Notes: generated by a model not told the origin, from the sequence alone. A stretch of 64,000 nucleotides of DNA from CAZBNB01 sp964493245 (GCA_964493245.1 CAZBNB010000008.1:29486-93485), one strand, 5' to 3'. Numbered from the stretch's first letter, positions 35,917-46,938 are shown. A program made the numbers and translations.

Positions 35917-37688
35917 TGGCGGTTGCACGTTATCGATTTGATGCGGTTATTGTGGGTGCTGGTGGTGCGGGAATGCGCGCGGCTTATCAGCTTGCACAAT
36001 CATCAGAGATGAAAGTGGCTTTGATTTCTAAGGTTTTTCCGACGCGTTCGCACACGGTATCTGCACAAGGCGGGATTACGGTTTCTTTGGGAAATTCTGC
36101 CGAAGATGATTGGCGTTGGCACATGTATGATACTGTTAAAGGCGCTGATTACCTTGGTGACCAAGATTGTATCGAATACATGTGTCAAAATGGTCCAGAT
36201 GCTATTTATGAATTAGAGCATATGGGTTTACCTTTTTCACGCATGGAAAACGGTAAAATTTATCAACGTCAATTTGGTGGTCAATCAAAAAACTATGGCG
36301 GTGAACAGGCGGCGAGAACAGCGGCTGCCGCAGATCGCACTGGTCACGCTTTGTTACATACGTTGTATCAACAAAATCTACGAGTTAAGACACAAATCTT
36401 CAGTGAATGGTTAGCACTTGATTTGGTTAAAGATGCACAAGATAACATTGCTGGTGTGACGGCAATGTGTATTGAAACCGGCGAAGTCGTTTGTTTTGAG
36501 GCCCGTGTTGTCATTTTGGCGACAGGTGGTGCTGGTCGTATTTTCCAGTCGACAACCAATGCTTATATCAATACAGGCGATGGTTATGGTATGGCTTTAC
36601 GTGCAGGTTTGCCTTTACAAGATATGGAAATGTGGCAGTTTCATCCAACCGGCATTGCGGGCGCAGGCACATTGGTGACCGAAGGGTGTCGTGGTGAGGG
36701 TGGATATTTAATCAATAAAGATGGTGAGCGTTTTATGGAACGCTACGCGCCGCATGTGAAAGATTTAGCTTCAAGAGACGTGGTTGCGCGCGCAATTGCC
36801 CTAGAGCTGCGTGCTGGCAAAGGATTTAACATTGATGGTATAGAATGTGTTAAGTTAAAAATCGACCACTTAGGTGCAGATTTAATTAATTCTCGTCTGC
36901 CGGGTATTCGTGAACTTTCTATCAAGTTTGCATCGATTGACCCGATTTGTGAACCGATTCCTGTTGTGCCTACGTGTCATTACAGCATGGGTGGCATCCC
37001 AACCAATATGCACGGCCAAGTTTTGACCAAAAAACATGGTAAAGAAACGGTTGTTGAAGGACTGTATGCTGTGGGTGAGTGTGCTTGTGTCTCCGTGCAT
37101 GGTGCAAACCGTTTAGGAGGCAATTCACTGTTGGATTTAGTGGTCTTCGGTCGCGCCGCAGGTATGCACGTAGAGCAACTATGGCAATCTAATCAATTAC
37201 GTGACATAGCGACTTTGACTGATGATGATATTGCAGCGGCGACCACACGTTATGATCGCTGGCAAAATGCAAAAGATGGTGAAAGTCCTGCTGTTATTCG
37301 TGATGAAATGCAGCGTATTATGCAGTCTGATTTTGGTGTCTTCCGTAATGGCGACATCATGGAAAAAGGCTTGGAGCGTCTAGATGCTTTACGTGAGCGC
37401 TTGGCTCATGCGCGCTTATTAGATAAAAGTGATGTTTTTAATACTGAGCGCGTGACGGCTTTAGAACTTGATAATCTGATGGCGACCGCTTATGCTTCAG
37501 CAAAATCGGCTTTGACGCGTACGGAAAGTCGCGGAGCGCATAGCCGTGAAGATTATCCAAAGCGAGATGATGTTAAGTGGATTAAGCATACATTGTATTT
37601 TATGGATGATGATTCAATTGATTTCCGACCGGTAAATATGTCTCCTAAAGGGGTTAAGACCTTTGAGCCTAAAGAGCGCGTTTATTAA
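35916..37688 (+). CDS. sdhA: Succinate dehydrogenase flavoprotein subunit
   Basis: Oxidises succinate to fumarate. ATG at 35916 gives [19 protein letters not shown] with the FAD fold GAGGAG. The covalent FAD histidine is in [10 protein letters not shown] (about 45). Active-site pieces are [20 protein letters not shown] (about 244) and [13 protein letters not shown] (C-terminal FAD). The total of 590 residues is normal. It abuts sdhD and is followed by sdhB after 14 bases. Confidence 0.97.
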   Translation: MAVARYRFDAVIVGAGGAGMRAAYQLAQSSEMKVALISKVFPTRSHTVSAQGGITVSLGNSAEDDWRWHMYDTVKGADYLGDQDCIEYMCQNGPDAIYELEHMGLPFSRMENGKIYQRQFGGQSKNYGGEQAARTAAAADRTGHALLHTLYQQNLRVKTQIFSEWLALDLVKDAQDNIAGVTAMCIETGEVVCFEARVVILATGGAGRIFQSTTNAYINTGDGYGMALRAGLPLQDMEMWQFHPTGIAGAGTLVTEGCRGEGGYLINKDGERFMERYAPHVKDLASRDVVARAIALELRAGKGFNIDGIECVKLKIDHLGADLINSRLPGIRELSIKFASIDPICEPIPVVPTCHYSMGGIPTNMHGQVLTKKHGKETVVEGLYAVGECACVSVHGANRLGGNSLLDLVVFGRAAGMHVEQLWQSNQLRDIATLTDDDIAAATTRYDRWQNAKDGESPAVIRDEMQRIMQSDFGVFRNGDIMEKGLERLDALRERLAHARLLDKSDVFNTERVTALELDNLMATAYASAKSALTRTESRGAHSREDYPKRDDVKWIKHTLYFMDDDSIDFRPVNMSPKGVKTFEPKERVY

Positions 37689-37702
37689 ACTGAGGAATAA
37701 AA

Positions 37703-38425
37703 ATGGCTGATGCTAGAAATATTAGTCTGTCTATCTACCGATATAATCCAGAAGTAGATGCCAAGCCCTATATGCAAGAATATTGGATGACCATTTCACC
37801 TAACAGTGATCCCATGTTGTTAACTTTGCTAGAGCGCTTAAAAGCAGAACAAGATGCCAGTATTTCATTTCGACGCTCTTGCCGAGAAGGCGTGTGCGGC
37901 TCAGATGGTATGAATATTAATGGCACAAATGGCTTAGCGTGTGTGACACACTTGTCCGACTTAAAAACAGACAAAGTGGTGTTGCGACCTTTACCAGGCT
38001 TTCCTGTAGTACGTGATTTGGTGGTTGATATGAATCAATTCTACCAACAATATGAACGTATCGAGCCTTACTTACAAAATGATAAAGTTGCTCCAGCGCG
38101 TGAACGTCTACAAAGCCCAGAAGACCGTGCTAAGTTAGATGGTTTGTACGAGTGTATTTTATGCGCGTGCTGTACCAGCTCTTGTCCTTCTTATTGGTGG
38201 AATCCAGAGAAATTTGTCGGTCCCGCCGGTTTGTTACAAGCAAGACGGTTTTTAGCAGATAGTCGAGATACGGCAACGGACCACCGTTTAGACAAACTGC
38301 AAGATCCATTCAGCGTTTTTCGCTGCCGTACAATTATGAATTGTGCCAATGTTTGCCCCAAAGGACTGAATCCGACCAAAGCAATTGGAGAGATACGCAA
38401 ACAAATGTTAACTCGTGAAACGTAA
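37703..38425 (+). CDS. sdhB: Succinate dehydrogenase iron-sulfur subunit
   Basis: Carries electrons from FAD to quinone. 240 residues. The 2Fe-2S ferredoxin cysteines are in SCREGVCGSDGMNINGTNG and LAC (about 60-80). The 4Fe-4S and 3Fe-4S ligands appear as CILCACCTSSCP (about 153) and MNCANVCPKGLNP (about 212). It follows sdhA by 14 bases with a GAGGAAT ribosome site. A 139-base gap with a possible hairpin then precedes sucA. Confidence 0.97.
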   Translation: MADARNISLSIYRYNPEVDAKPYMQEYWMTISPNSDPMLLTLLERLKAEQDASISFRRSCREGVCGSDGMNINGTNGLACVTHLSDLKTDKVVLRPLPGFPVVRDLVVDMNQFYQQYERIEPYLQNDKVAPARERLQSPEDRAKLDGLYECILCACCTSSCPSYWWNPEKFVGPAGLLQARRFLADSRDTATDHRLDKLQDPFSVFRCRTIMNCANVCPKGLNPTKAIGEIRKQMLTRET

Positions 38426-38474
38426 CAATACGCTTTTAGCATTCGTTTCTCGCATAAAACGTCCGTAGCCCTGG

Positions 38475-38520
38475 CTTTGTTGTCAAAAAGAGACCAATTA
38501 CAATTGCTTTTTGACACAAG
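38475..38520 (+). terminator. Possible hairpin between sdhB and sucA
   Basis: CTTTGTTGTCAAAAAG and CTTTTTGACACAAG pair over about 13 bases with a 16-base loop. Without a T-run it may reduce or process transcription between sdh and suc genes and not end it fully. Confidence 0.45.
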
Positions 38521-38564
38521 ACGGGTTTTTACTAAAAAGTGTTGATCCTTTGGAGAAATAGCAA

Positions 38565-41384
38565 ATGACCGGTAGTACCCTACAGCGTGAATGGGCAAAT
38601 GCCTATTTATCGGGTGAGAATATGACCTATGTCGATGGGTTATATGAAGATTATCTAAATAATCCTCATGCTGTATCAGACGAATGGCGTGCTTTATTTG
38701 ATGCGCTTCCTAAAGTAAATGGCCAAGATAAAGATGTTTCTTATCGTGATATTCGTGCACACTTTATTGATTTAGCAAATCAACGTTGTAGTGTTCCTGC
38801 TGAAGTTGCTGGGAATGCAAAGCAATTAAATGTTGCTGATTTGATTCAAGCTTATCGTGCTCATGGTCATCACTCAGCTCAATTAGATCCGCTTGATATG
38901 GCACAACAAATGGATGTGCCAAGCCTGCACATGGCTTGTCATCATTTATCTGATGCGGATATGAACCAAATGTTTACCACACCCAAAACATTTTCTCATG
39001 TCCCTATGAAATTAGCAGACATTTATCATGCTCTGCGTGAAACGTATTGTGGCAATATTGGTTTCCAGTATATGCACATTGCCAATACAGAAGAAATCCA
39101 TTGGTTACAAGCACAGTTTGAACCGTCACGTGGTCGTGGTGAATTTACTGCCGAAGAAAAAAGTAAAATACTCGATGAGTTAATCGCAGCAGACGGTCTA
39201 GAGCGTTATTTAGGAACACGCTATGTCGGCCAAAAACGCTTTTCATTGGAAGGCGGTGATGCGATGGTCCCGATGATGAATGAAATTATTCGTCAAAGTG
39301 GCGCCCAGGGTGTCAAAGAAGTTGTGATTGGCATGGCGCACCGTGGTCGATTAAATGTCTTGATTAATGTATTGGGCAAAAGCCCTGAAATTTTGTTTCA
39401 AGAATTTGAAGGGCAGTTGGCTGTCGATAGAACCGGTGACGTGAAATATCACTTGGGCTTTTCATCGGATATTTTGACTGAAAAAGACGCTGTTGTGCAT
39501 GTTGCATTGGCATTTAATCCGTCACACTTGGAAATTATTGGCCCTGTTGTTGAAGGATCGGCGCGCGCGCGTATGGGGCGTTTGAATAATTTAGATAAAA
39601 AAGATGAAGTGGTGCCGGTTGTTATTCACGGTGACGCGGCCTTTGCCGGTCAAGGCGTTGTGATGGAAACGTTTAATTTTTCACAAGCCCCTGGGTATTG
39701 TACTGGTGGGACAGTTCATATTGTTGTGAACAATCAAATTGGTTTTACCACCAGTAATCCACTCGATGCGCGTTCGACTTATTATTGCACTGAAATCGCT
39801 AAAGTGGTGCAAGCGCCTATTTTCCATGTGAATGGCGATGATCCTGAAGCGGTGGTGTTTGTAACGCGATTGGCGTTTGAGTTTCGTATGCGCTTTAAGC
39901 GTGATGTGGTGATCGATTTGGTTTGTTATCGTCGTCATGGTCATAATGAAGCAGATGAGCCGATGATCACACAACCGCTGATGTACAAAAAAATTAAAAC
40001 CATGAAGCCGGTGCGTGAAATCTACGCCCAGCAGCTCATTCAAAATAATGACTTAACTGCTGCAGAAGTGCAAAAACGAATCGATGCTTATCGTGATAAG
40101 CTCGATCGTGGAGAGCAAATTGTCAGCACAGTACAAGAAACCACATATAAGCGTGAAATCGCGATGGATTGGGCGCCTTATCTTCAAGCTAAATGGACTG
40201 ACGCTGCGGACACCCGTGTTGATAAAGCCACGATTCAACGCTTGTCTAAGCAATTGCTAACCATTCCAGAAGGTTTTGAGTTGCATTTGGTTGTCAAACG
40301 GTTATTGGAAGAACGAGAAAAAATGGCTTCGGGCGACATTCCTATGAATTGGGGATTTGCTGAAACCATGGCATATGCCACGTTATTAGATCAAGGGCAC
40401 GAAGTTCGTCTATCTGGCCAAGATTGCGGCCGTGGTACATTCGCACATCGTCATGCGGTATGGCATGATCAAAAAACAGGTGATGCCTTTGTGCCATTAA
40501 AAACCATCTCTTCTAAACAAAACAAACCGTTTACGGTGATCGATTCCGTTTTATCCGAAGAGGGTATCCTGGCTTTTGAATATGGTTTTGCTGCTTACGA
40601 CCCAACCGCACTGGTGCTTTGGGAAGCACAGTTTGGTGATTTTGCGAATGGTGCGCAAGTGGTTATTGATCAATTTATTAGCTCTGGTGAGCAAAAATGG
40701 GGGCGATTGTGTGGGTTGGTGATGTTGTTGCCTCATGGTTATGAAGGGCAAGGCCCGGAACATTCGTCTGCGCGACTTGAGCGTTACATGCAATTATGTG
40801 CGGAACAAAATATCCAGGTATGTAATCCGACAACGCCGGCACAAATTTTCCATTTACTCCGCCGACAAATCGTGCGTGCATTTCGTAAACCGTTGATTGT
40901 GATGACACCTAAAAGTTTGTTACGACACAAATTGGCTGTATCATCGTTAGATGATTTATCCAATGGCACGTTCCATCCGGTGATCCCTGAAATAGACGCA
41001 TTGGATGCGAAACAAGTCACACGTGTTGTTCTGTGTTCAGGAAAAGTGTATTACGACTTATTACAAAAGCGGCGTGATGAAACAATGAATCATGTTGCTA
41101 TTATTCGTATTGAGCAGCTCTATCCTTTCCCCAAACGTCATTTAACGGATATCTTAAAAGCGTATGCACATGTGAAAGAGATTGTTTGGTGTCAAGAAGA
41201 ACCTCAAAATCAAGGCGCTTGGTTTTCTTCTCAACATCATTTGCTCAATTGTTTGAGTCATTCCCAAACATTAACGTATGCCGGTCGCGGTTTTGCAGCA
41301 GCACCTGCGGCAGGCAGTGCGAAAGTGCATGCACAGCAACAAGCTGAATTGGTGAATGATGCGTTAGGAACGAACCAAAAATAA
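38565..41384 (+). CDS. sucA: 2-oxoglutarate dehydrogenase E1 component
   Basis: Thiamine-diphosphate-dependent decarboxylase of the 2-oxoglutarate dehydrogenase complex. 939 residues, as in E. coli. N-terminal [18 protein letters not shown] is the E2-binding segment. Active-site features: [17 protein letters not shown] (about 257) and the ThDP motif [19 protein letters not shown] (about 360), ending near [11 protein letters not shown]. The pyrimidine side and C-terminal domain are present. Preceded by a TTTGGAGAAAT ribosome site and followed after 10 bases by sucB. Confidence 0.97.
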   Translation: MTGSTLQREWANAYLSGENMTYVDGLYEDYLNNPHAVSDEWRALFDALPKVNGQDKDVSYRDIRAHFIDLANQRCSVPAEVAGNAKQLNVADLIQAYRAHGHHSAQLDPLDMAQQMDVPSLHMACHHLSDADMNQMFTTPKTFSHVPMKLADIYHALRETYCGNIGFQYMHIANTEEIHWLQAQFEPSRGRGEFTAEEKSKILDELIAADGLERYLGTRYVGQKRFSLEGGDAMVPMMNEIIRQSGAQGVKEVVIGMAHRGRLNVLINVLGKSPEILFQEFEGQLAVDRTGDVKYHLGFSSDILTEKDAVVHVALAFNPSHLEIIGPVVEGSARARMGRLNNLDKKDEVVPVVIHGDAAFAGQGVVMETFNFSQAPGYCTGGTVHIVVNNQIGFTTSNPLDARSTYYCTEIAKVVQAPIFHVNGDDPEAVVFVTRLAFEFRMRFKRDVVIDLVCYRRHGHNEADEPMITQPLMYKKIKTMKPVREIYAQQLIQNNDLTAAEVQKRIDAYRDKLDRGEQIVSTVQETTYKREIAMDWAPYLQAKWTDAADTRVDKATIQRLSKQLLTIPEGFELHLVVKRLLEEREKMASGDIPMNWGFAETMAYATLLDQGHEVRLSGQDCGRGTFAHRHAVWHDQKTGDAFVPLKTISSKQNKPFTVIDSVLSEEGILAFEYGFAAYDPTALVLWEAQFGDFANGAQVVIDQFISSGEQKWGRLCGLVMLLPHGYEGQGPEHSSARLERYMQLCAEQNIQVCNPTTPAQIFHLLRRQIVRAFRKPLIVMTPKSLLRHKLAVSSLDDLSNGTFHPVIPEIDALDAKQVTRVVLCSGKVYYDLLQKRRDETMNHVAIIRIEQLYPFPKRHLTDILKAYAHVKEIVWCQEEPQNQGAWFSSQHHLLNCLSHSQTLTYAGRGFAAAPAAGSAKVHAQQQAELVNDALGTNQK

Positions 41385-41394
41385 GGTCTATATT

Positions 41395-42579
41395 ATGTCA
41401 ATTGAAGTTAAAGTACCTGTCTTGCCTGAATCTGTTGCTGATGCCACGGTTGCGACTTGGCATAAAAAAGTCGGTGATAGTGTTTCTCGTGATGAAAATC
41501 TGGTGGATTTAGAAACCGATAAAGTTGTACTAGAAGTACCCGCACCAGATGATGGTGTGTTAGAGGAAATTTGCTTCCAACAAGGTGCTACGGTCAATTC
41601 AGGTCAGTTATTGGCAAAAATCGGCCCAGTTAAAGCGGGTAGTAAATCTGAAGCAGCCAATACAAAACCCAGCGAACAACTATCAGAAACAGATCATCCT
41701 ACCAGCCCTGGTGTTCGTAGAATGCTTGCAGAACACGAGCTTCAACCCACTCAGATGAGCGGAACAGGCAAAGATGGTCGTATTACGAAACAAGATGTTG
41801 TCGGTTTTATTGAATCCAATCGTGATAAATCACCTGCAACCAGCAGCACCCCTGTCACCACAACAAAAACACCCAGTGGTCGTGAAGAGCGCCGCGTGCC
41901 TATGACACGGTTACGCGCCAAAATTGCTGAGCGTTTGGTACAGGCACAACAAAACGCAGCGATGTTGACGACTTTTAATGAGGTTAATTTACAAGCGGTG
42001 ATGGCATTGCGTAGCCGTTATAAAGATTCATTTGAGAAAAAACATGGTGTAAAATTGGGCTTTATGTCCTTCTTTACGCGTGCAGTGGTTGAGTCTTTGA
42101 AGCGCTTCCCAGATGTAAATGCCTCGATCGACGGCCAAGACGTGGTTTACCACGGTTATTATGATGTCGGAATTGCTGTTTCTACCGATAGAGGGTTGGT
42201 TGTGCCGGTTATTCGTAATGCGGATCAATTGAGCATGGCGGAAATTGAACAAACTATTAATGATTCAGCGTCACGCGCACGCTCTGGTAAATTGACACTT
42301 GAAGAAATGCAAGGTGGTACTTTTACCATTACCAATGGTGGCGTGTTTGGCTCGTTGTTGTCTATGCCGATTTTAAATCCACCACAATCAGCGATTCTTG
42401 GAATGCATAAAATTGAAGAGCGTCCTGTTGTAGAAAACGGTCAAATTGTGATTCGGCCGATGATGTATGTCGCGCTGTCTTATGATCATCGTTTAATTGA
42501 TGGCAAAGATTCTGTTCAGTTTTTAGTTAGTATTAAAGAGTTTTTAGAAGATCCATCACGTTTATTACTTAATGTTTAA
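41395..42579 (+). CDS. sucB: Dihydrolipoyllysine-residue succinyltransferase (E2)
   Basis: The E2 core transfers the succinyl group to CoA. 394 residues. A lipoyl domain at 1-80 has the lipoylated lysine in ETDKVVLEV; it is a substrate of LipB and LipA encoded in this window. A peripheral-subunit-binding domain follows (about 105-140, [17 protein letters not shown]), then the acyltransferase core with [11 protein letters not shown] near the C-terminus (His/Asp catalysis). The E3 subunit is not encoded here. Confidence 0.97.
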   Translation: MSIEVKVPVLPESVADATVATWHKKVGDSVSRDENLVDLETDKVVLEVPAPDDGVLEEICFQQGATVNSGQLLAKIGPVKAGSKSEAANTKPSEQLSETDHPTSPGVRRMLAEHELQPTQMSGTGKDGRITKQDVVGFIESNRDKSPATSSTPVTTTKTPSGREERRVPMTRLRAKIAERLVQAQQNAAMLTTFNEVNLQAVMALRSRYKDSFEKKHGVKLGFMSFFTRAVVESLKRFPDVNASIDGQDVVYHGYYDVGIAVSTDRGLVVPVIRNADQLSMAEIEQTINDSASRARSGKLTLEEMQGGTFTITNGGVFGSLLSMPILNPPQSAILGMHKIEERPVVENGQIVIRPMMYVALSYDHRLIDGKDSVQFLVSIKEFLEDPSRLLLNV

Positions 42580-42593
42580 TTGGGATATCACGC

Positions 42594-43760
42594 ATGAATT
42601 TACATGAATACCAAGCAAAATCATTGCTTTCTAAATATGGTTTGCCTGTTCCAAATGGTTGTATCGCCTTCAATGTTGAAGAAGCAATACAAGCCACACA
42701 ACAATTACATACTGCTCGTTGGGTCGCTAAAGCGCAAGTCCATGCGGGTGGTCGTGGTAAAGCAGGTGGTGTTAAAGTTTTGTCGGCACAAGATGAATTA
42801 GCGGCATTTGCTAAATCATTATTAGGCACGCGTTTGGTAACTTATCAAACAGATGCGAATGGCCAGCCGGTCAATGCGCTTCTCATTGAAGAAGTCAGTG
42901 ACATTGATCGTGAGTTGTATTTAGGTGCGGTAGTAGACAGAGCAACACGTCGTGTGGTGTTTATGGCCTCAACAGAAGGTGGTGTGGAAATCGAAACGGT
43001 TGCACACAATACACCGGAAAAGATTTTAACAGCAACCATGGATCCGTTGGTTGGTATTATGCCATATCAGTGCCGTGAAATTGCCTTCAAACTAGGCTTA
43101 AAAGATGCTCAAATCAATACGTTTACACAATTGATGATGGGCCTTGGCAAGATGTTTGTTGAATGTGATTTGAGCTTATTAGAAATTAACCCGTTGGTTG
43201 TAACCAAGGCAGGGGAGCTGGTTTGTTTAGATTGCAAAATCAGTATTGATGATAATGCATTATTCCGTCATCCTGAATTGAAAGCCATGCGTGATGCTTC
43301 TCAGGAAGATGAGCGTGAAAACCGTGCTCATGATTGGGAACTGAATTACATCCCATTAGATGGTGAAATTGGCTGTATGGTCAATGGTGCTGGTTTGGCA
43401 ATGGCAACCATGGACGTGATCAAATTATATGGTGGTGAGCCGGCTAACTTCCTAGACGTGGGTGGTGGTGCTACACGAGAACGTGTCACCGAGGCGTTTA
43501 AGATCATTCTTTCTGACAAAAATGTGAAAGGTATTCTGGTCAATATTTTTGGTGGTATTGTGCGCTGTGACTTAATTGCCGATGGTATTTTGGCTGCGGT
43601 AAAAGAAGTGGGATTGAATCTGCCTGTCGTCGTGCGATTAGAAGGCAATCATGCAGCGGAAGGTGCTGATAAGCTGAATCAAAGTGATCTGAACGTGATC
43701 GCTGCCAATAGTTTAACTGATGCGGCCAAGAAGATTGTTGCTGCAGTCAAAAACGCATAA
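42594..43760 (+). CDS. sucC: Succinyl-CoA synthetase subunit beta
   Basis: ATP-grasp subunit of succinyl-CoA synthetase. 388 residues. [16 protein letters not shown] is the family start. [17 protein letters not shown] (about 45) binds nucleotide; [15 protein letters not shown] (about 285) and [17 protein letters not shown] bind CoA/phosphate. The gene starts 14 bases after sucB, and its stop is 10 bases before the sucD start. Confidence 0.97.
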   Translation: MNLHEYQAKSLLSKYGLPVPNGCIAFNVEEAIQATQQLHTARWVAKAQVHAGGRGKAGGVKVLSAQDELAAFAKSLLGTRLVTYQTDANGQPVNALLIEEVSDIDRELYLGAVVDRATRRVVFMASTEGGVEIETVAHNTPEKILTATMDPLVGIMPYQCREIAFKLGLKDAQINTFTQLMMGLGKMFVECDLSLLEINPLVVTKAGELVCLDCKISIDDNALFRHPELKAMRDASQEDERENRAHDWELNYIPLDGEIGCMVNGAGLAMATMDVIKLYGGEPANFLDVGGGATRERVTEAFKIILSDKNVKGILVNIFGGIVRCDLIADGILAAVKEVGLNLPVVVRLEGNHAAEGADKLNQSDLNVIAANSLTDAAKKIVAAVKNA

Positions 43761-43770
43761 TGAGGGTAGA

Positions 43771-44652
43771 ATGAGTATATTAGTTGATAAGAACACCAAA
43801 GTTATTTGTCAGGGGTTCACAGGGAAACAGGGTACATTTCATACTGAACAAGCTTTAGAGTATGGTACAAAGATGGTGGGTGGTGTCACACCGGGTAAAG
43901 GTGGGCAAACGCATCTTGGTTTACCTGTTTTCAATACGGTTCGTGAGGCGGTAGAAACGACGGGTGCGGAAGCGAGCGTGATTTATGTTCCAGCCCCTTT
44001 TTGTAAAGATTCTATCCTTGAAGCGGCTGATGCGGGTGTTAAATTAATCGTTTGTATTACAGAGGGCGTACCTGTTCTGGATATGTTGGCGGTTAAAACC
44101 TACCTTGAGCAAAATACACAAAGCCGACTGATTGGTCCAAACTGCCCTGGTGTGATTACCCCGGGTGCTTGCAAAATCGGTATTATGCCTGGGTTTATTC
44201 ATTTGCCTGGTAAAGTGGGTATTGTTTCTCGTTCAGGCACATTAACTTACGAAGCGGTGAAGCAAACGACTGATGCGGGCTTTGGGCAAAGTACATGCGT
44301 TGGGATTGGGGGCGATCCGATTCCTGGCAGTACATTTATTGATATCTTGGCTTTGTTTGAAAAAGATCCTCAAACGGAAGCGATTGTGTTGGTTGGTGAG
44401 ATTGGTGGTAGTGCTGAAGAAGAAGCGGCTGAATTTATCCAATCTAATGTTACCAAACCAGTGGTTTCGTACATCGCGGGTGTAACAGCGCCTCCTGGAA
44501 AGCGCATGGGGCATGCGGGTGCAATCATTGCGGGTGGTAAAGGAACAGCTGCTGATAAATTTGCGGCATTACGTAAAGCGGGTGTCTCAACGGTGAACTC
44601 ACCTGCTGAGCTTGGGGCTGCGATTGCTGAGATTACGGGCTGGAAGGCTTAA
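43771..44652 (+). CDS. sucD: Succinyl-CoA synthetase subunit alpha
   Basis: CoA-binding subunit with the phosphohistidine. 293 residues from ATG 43771 ([18 protein letters not shown]), preceded by GAGGG. A longer frame from 43720 overlaps sucC and is less likely. CoA site: [18 protein letters not shown] (about 37). The phosphorylated His is in [14 protein letters not shown] (about 245). End of the sdh-suc cluster, followed by a hairpin and the repeat cluster. Confidence 0.97.
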   Translation: MSILVDKNTKVICQGFTGKQGTFHTEQALEYGTKMVGGVTPGKGGQTHLGLPVFNTVREAVETTGAEASVIYVPAPFCKDSILEAADAGVKLIVCITEGVPVLDMLAVKTYLEQNTQSRLIGPNCPGVITPGACKIGIMPGFIHLPGKVGIVSRSGTLTYEAVKQTTDAGFGQSTCVGIGGDPIPGSTFIDILALFEKDPQTEAIVLVGEIGGSAEEEAAEFIQSNVTKPVVSYIAGVTAPPGKRMGHAGAIIAGGKGTAADKFAALRKAGVSTVNSPAELGAAIAEITGWKA

Positions 44653-44687
44653 TTGTTATTGTTAAAAAAGAGATAGGAAAACGTAAG

Positions 44688-44912
44688 ATCGGAGAAAGGT
44701 TTCTCGCTCAGGCTGCGTTATTTTGTTTAGCGGAGGCGTCCGCTTAACCCACTTTTCAGACTGTTTTAAGGGGCCGCGATTATTCGCGTCCCGCTCAGAA
44801 TCGCTAAAAAGCACATCCCTGTGCTTTTTACCCCGTAAAACAGCCTGAAAAGTGGCGCTCCCGCAATCCGCTAAACAAAATAACGCAGCCTGAGCGAGAA
44901 ACCAGCGAGATC
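44688..44912. repeat. Large inverted repeat after sucD
   Basis: A left arm (about 44688-44775, including CTCAGGCTGCGTTATTTTGT) is the inverse of the right arm (about 44825-44912, ACAAAATAACGCAGCCTGAG). The centre carries a hairpin. It overlaps the first unit of the tandem repeat that follows. Most likely derived from the same repeat unit in opposite orientation. Confidence 0.75.
44806..44829 (+). terminator. Hairpin inside the post-sucD repeat
   Basis: AAAAAGCAC-ATCCCT-GTGCTTTTT is a perfect 9-base stem ending in a T-run, a plausible bidirectional terminator for the sucABCD transcript, 154 bases after the sucD stop. Confidence 0.65.
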
Positions 44913-45109
44913 GTTAATCTTTTCGATAGCCCTGAGAAAATCGCACTCCCGCAATCTGCTAAACAAAATAACGCAGCCTGAGCGAGAAACCGGCGAGATT
45001 GTTAATCTTTTCGATAGCTCTGACAAAATCGCATTCTCGCAACCCGCTAAACAAAACAACGTAGTGTGAGCGAAAAATCTGCGAGATCGTTAACATTTTT
45101 AGGGTAAAC
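44870..45109. repeat. 88-bp tandem repeat (about 2.7 units)
   Basis: Units start with GCTAAACAAAATAACG at 44870 and 44958, and GCTAAACAAAACAACG at 45046; the spacing is 88 bases each time. Each unit holds GAGCGAGAAACC, GCGAGATCGTTAATC and TTTTCGATAG. The third unit is diverged and truncated. A short minus-strand frame across it is a product of the repetition and not a gene. With the inverted repeat it fills most of the 562-base gap between sucD and pdxH. Confidence 0.85.
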
Positions 45110-45146
45110 GCATCTAATCGTGTGATATGAAATCAATTTGTCTACG

Positions 45147-45167
45147 TTCCGCGCTTTATGCGCGGAA
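45147..45167. repeat. Short palindrome TTCCGCGC-TTTAT-GCGCGGAA
   Basis: Perfect 8-base stem with TTTAT loop, followed by TCCATTG, just before pdxH. The same form is found at 5900 and a related one at 53031. Confidence 0.6.
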
Positions 45168-45214
45168 TCCATTGTTTTAAATATTATCTAAATCTTCATA
45201 TATGGATTTTAATC

Positions 45215-45853
45215 ATGGATAAATTAAAAAATATTCGAGAAGAATACTTTGGTGACGCACTCTTAGAAACACAGCTTCCGAGCGAGCCCTTAAGCCTTTT
45301 TGAGCAATGGTTTACAACACATTTACAGCAATGCCACGATACGCCGAATGCGATGGTTCTTTCTACCGTAGACAAACACAATCGTCCTGATTCACGAATT
45401 GTTTTACTCAAAAACCTGGACAAGGGTGCGTTTGTGTTCTATACCAATTATTACAGTGCCAAAGGGTTACAATTGGATGACTTTCCCTTTGCCGCATTGA
45501 ATTTTTACTGGCCTGAGTCGAAACGCCAAGTGCGTGTTAGGGGGAAAGTGCAGCGAACCAGTCAAGATGACTCGGACGCTTACTTTGCTTCGCGACCCAG
45601 AGAAAGCCAGCTCAGTGCTATCGCTTCACCTCAAAGCACGGAAGTTAGTAGTCGTGTTGAATTGGAGCAGGCATTGGGTGATTTAATCAAGGGTTATACT
45701 GATAAAACGATAGAGCGTCCGCAGTGTTGGGGTGGTTTTATGGTTGTTCCCGATGAAGTGGAGTTTTGGCAGGGGCGTGAAAATCGGTTACATGATCGAA
45801 TTCAGTATTCTCGTAAAAAGGACACGTGGCATCATCGACGATTGGCGCCATAG
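45215..45853 (+). CDS. pdxH: Pyridoxamine 5'-phosphate oxidase
   Basis: FMN enzyme that makes pyridoxal phosphate. 212 residues from ATG 45215 (MDKLKNIREEYFGD). FMN-binding features: AMVLSTVDKHNRPDSRIVLL (about 45) and FYTNYYSAKGLQL (about 75); C-terminal FWQGRENRLHDRI and LAP end. It ends 19 bases before the next gene. Confidence 0.95.
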   Translation: MDKLKNIREEYFGDALLETQLPSEPLSLFEQWFTTHLQQCHDTPNAMVLSTVDKHNRPDSRIVLLKNLDKGAFVFYTNYYSAKGLQLDDFPFAALNFYWPESKRQVRVRGKVQRTSQDDSDAYFASRPRESQLSAIASPQSTEVSSRVELEQALGDLIKGYTDKTIERPQCWGGFMVVPDEVEFWQGRENRLHDRIQYSRKKDTWHHRRLAP

Positions 45854-45872
45854 GACAAAAAAGGGGATTAAA

Positions 45873-46238
45873 ATGAACGAGACAACGATGTTATCCGATA
45901 TTAAATTACGTTTTAATATTGATCATCCTTCCATCGAAGAAGCTTATGTGTTTGGTTATGAATGTGCTAAAGCAGAGCTTGACGAAACAGACAATCCATT
46001 TCCTTTAAACTCAGTGGCAAGTGATCATTGGGTAGACGGCTGGTGGGCTGGTTTTTATGATGAAAAGCCTGCTTTTGTTGTCGATGGTGATTATGAAGTG
46101 GTGCATGAACCTGTTTCTGTCAATGATCATGATTATCATGAGCACCACGAACATTTTTTAATGCGTCTGCTGGAAATTTCGGGCGTATTGGTTGTTTCAG
46201 CGTTTGTTGGTTACCAGTTGATCGAGTTGGTTGCTTAG
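45873..46238 (+). CDS. Membrane-anchored protein with RMF-like segment, unknown
   Basis: A 121-residue protein from ATG 45873, preceded by AAGGGGATT. At residues 25-65 the arrangement A-x3-GY-x(11)-NPF...W-x2-GW-x-AG resembles ribosome modulation factor (A-x3-GY-x(11)-CPY...W-x2-GW). The matching pieces are AYVFGYECAKAELDE, then NPF, then HWVDGWWAGF. RMF binds 70S ribosomes and drives hibernation in stationary phase. Unlike RMF it has a His/Asp-rich stretch (NDHDYHEHHEH) and a C-terminal membrane segment (LEISGVLVVSAFVGYQLIEL). The likeness is by eye. It probably shares a transcript with pdxH. Confidence 0.6.
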   Translation: MNETTMLSDIKLRFNIDHPSIEEAYVFGYECAKAELDETDNPFPLNSVASDHWVDGWWAGFYDEKPAFVVDGDYEVVHEPVSVNDHDYHEHHEHFLMRLLEISGVLVVSAFVGYQLIELVA

Positions 46239-46246
46239 TCAGGACT

Positions 46247-46280
46247 CACCCACGCCTTTAGGTTTTGAGGGCGTGGGTGA
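46247..46280. terminator. Hairpin terminator after the RMF-like gene
   Basis: TCACCCACGCC and GGCGTGGGTGA form a perfect 11-base stem with a 12-base loop containing TTT. It lies nine bases after the stop and between convergent genes, so it can serve both strands. Confidence 0.65.
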
Positions 46281-46326
46281 TTATAAGATTAACTTGCAAC
46301 ATAAATTATTTAATTTCCACTTTTAT

Positions 46327-46938
46327 CTACTTTGGCTTGATTCTCTCGTCGTCTGTCACTTCTTCATCGTCTGTCACTTCTTCATCGTCTGTTGCTACAC
46401 TACCACTACCGGTTTTTGGTATTTTGACCTCACTTTCACCAATGATGATCATTCCTTCTCGAGAGGCGTCTGGGATGATATCAAAACCACGCCCTAGAGC
46501 AGATTTTCTTGCTACAGGACCACTAGCGGCTGTTGATGTTTGGCCCCCAGCTGCAAAATCACTTTCATCAATGATGATCATTCGTTCTTGAGAGGCGTCT
46601 GGGATGATATCAGAACCACGACCGAGATCAGAGCCTGAGTCGAGCTCTCCTAGGCGCTGCAGAGATTCTTTCTGCTTTATATTCAATTCATCAGCTGACA
46701 TACCTTGATTGTCGCCTTCTGTATTTTTTTTATTGATTGTCATCATTTCCAAACTATCTGTGCCTGTCAGAGCAGCTGAGATATTCTTCTGAAGTAAATT
46801 ACCAAGGAAAATTCGGAGAGGGACTAAGAACGTAATAAATGAGCTGAATAGCCCTACAGGTATATACGCAAAAGGTAACGTTATAGTCGCAAAAAAAGCT
46901 AAACCACGTTTAAATACACCAACCTTATCCTTCGCCAT
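46327..46938 (-). CDS. Orphan protein with repeated acidic motif and membrane segment
   Basis: A 203-residue protein with a good GGGAGA site. Residues about 15-48 are hydrophobic (FFATITLPFAYIPVGLFSSF, then ITFLVPLRIFLG), a hairpin-like membrane anchor. A 22-residue unit occurs twice, starting LGRGSDIIPDAS (about 105) and LGRGFDIIPDAS (about 148) and ending MIIIDES / MIIIGES. The C-terminus has two DDEEVT units. No family is recognised. An effector or surface regulator is conceivable. It is next to, and in the same direction as, the larger repeat-bearing orphan at 47116. Confidence 0.65.
   Translation of the reverse strand: MAKDKVGVFKRGLAFFATITLPFAYIPVGLFSSFITFLVPLRIFLGNLLQKNISAALTGTDSLEMMTINKKNTEGDNQGMSADELNIKQKESLQRLGELDSGSDLGRGSDIIPDASQERMIIIDESDFAAGGQTSTAASGPVARKSALGRGFDIIPDASREGMIIIGESEVKIPKTGSGSVATDDEEVTDDEEVTDDERIKPK

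Noticed and set aside
44871..45059. Frame across the 88-bp tandem repeat
   Set aside because: The translation is repetitive only because the DNA unit is 88 bases, and the frame changes between units. No start context.
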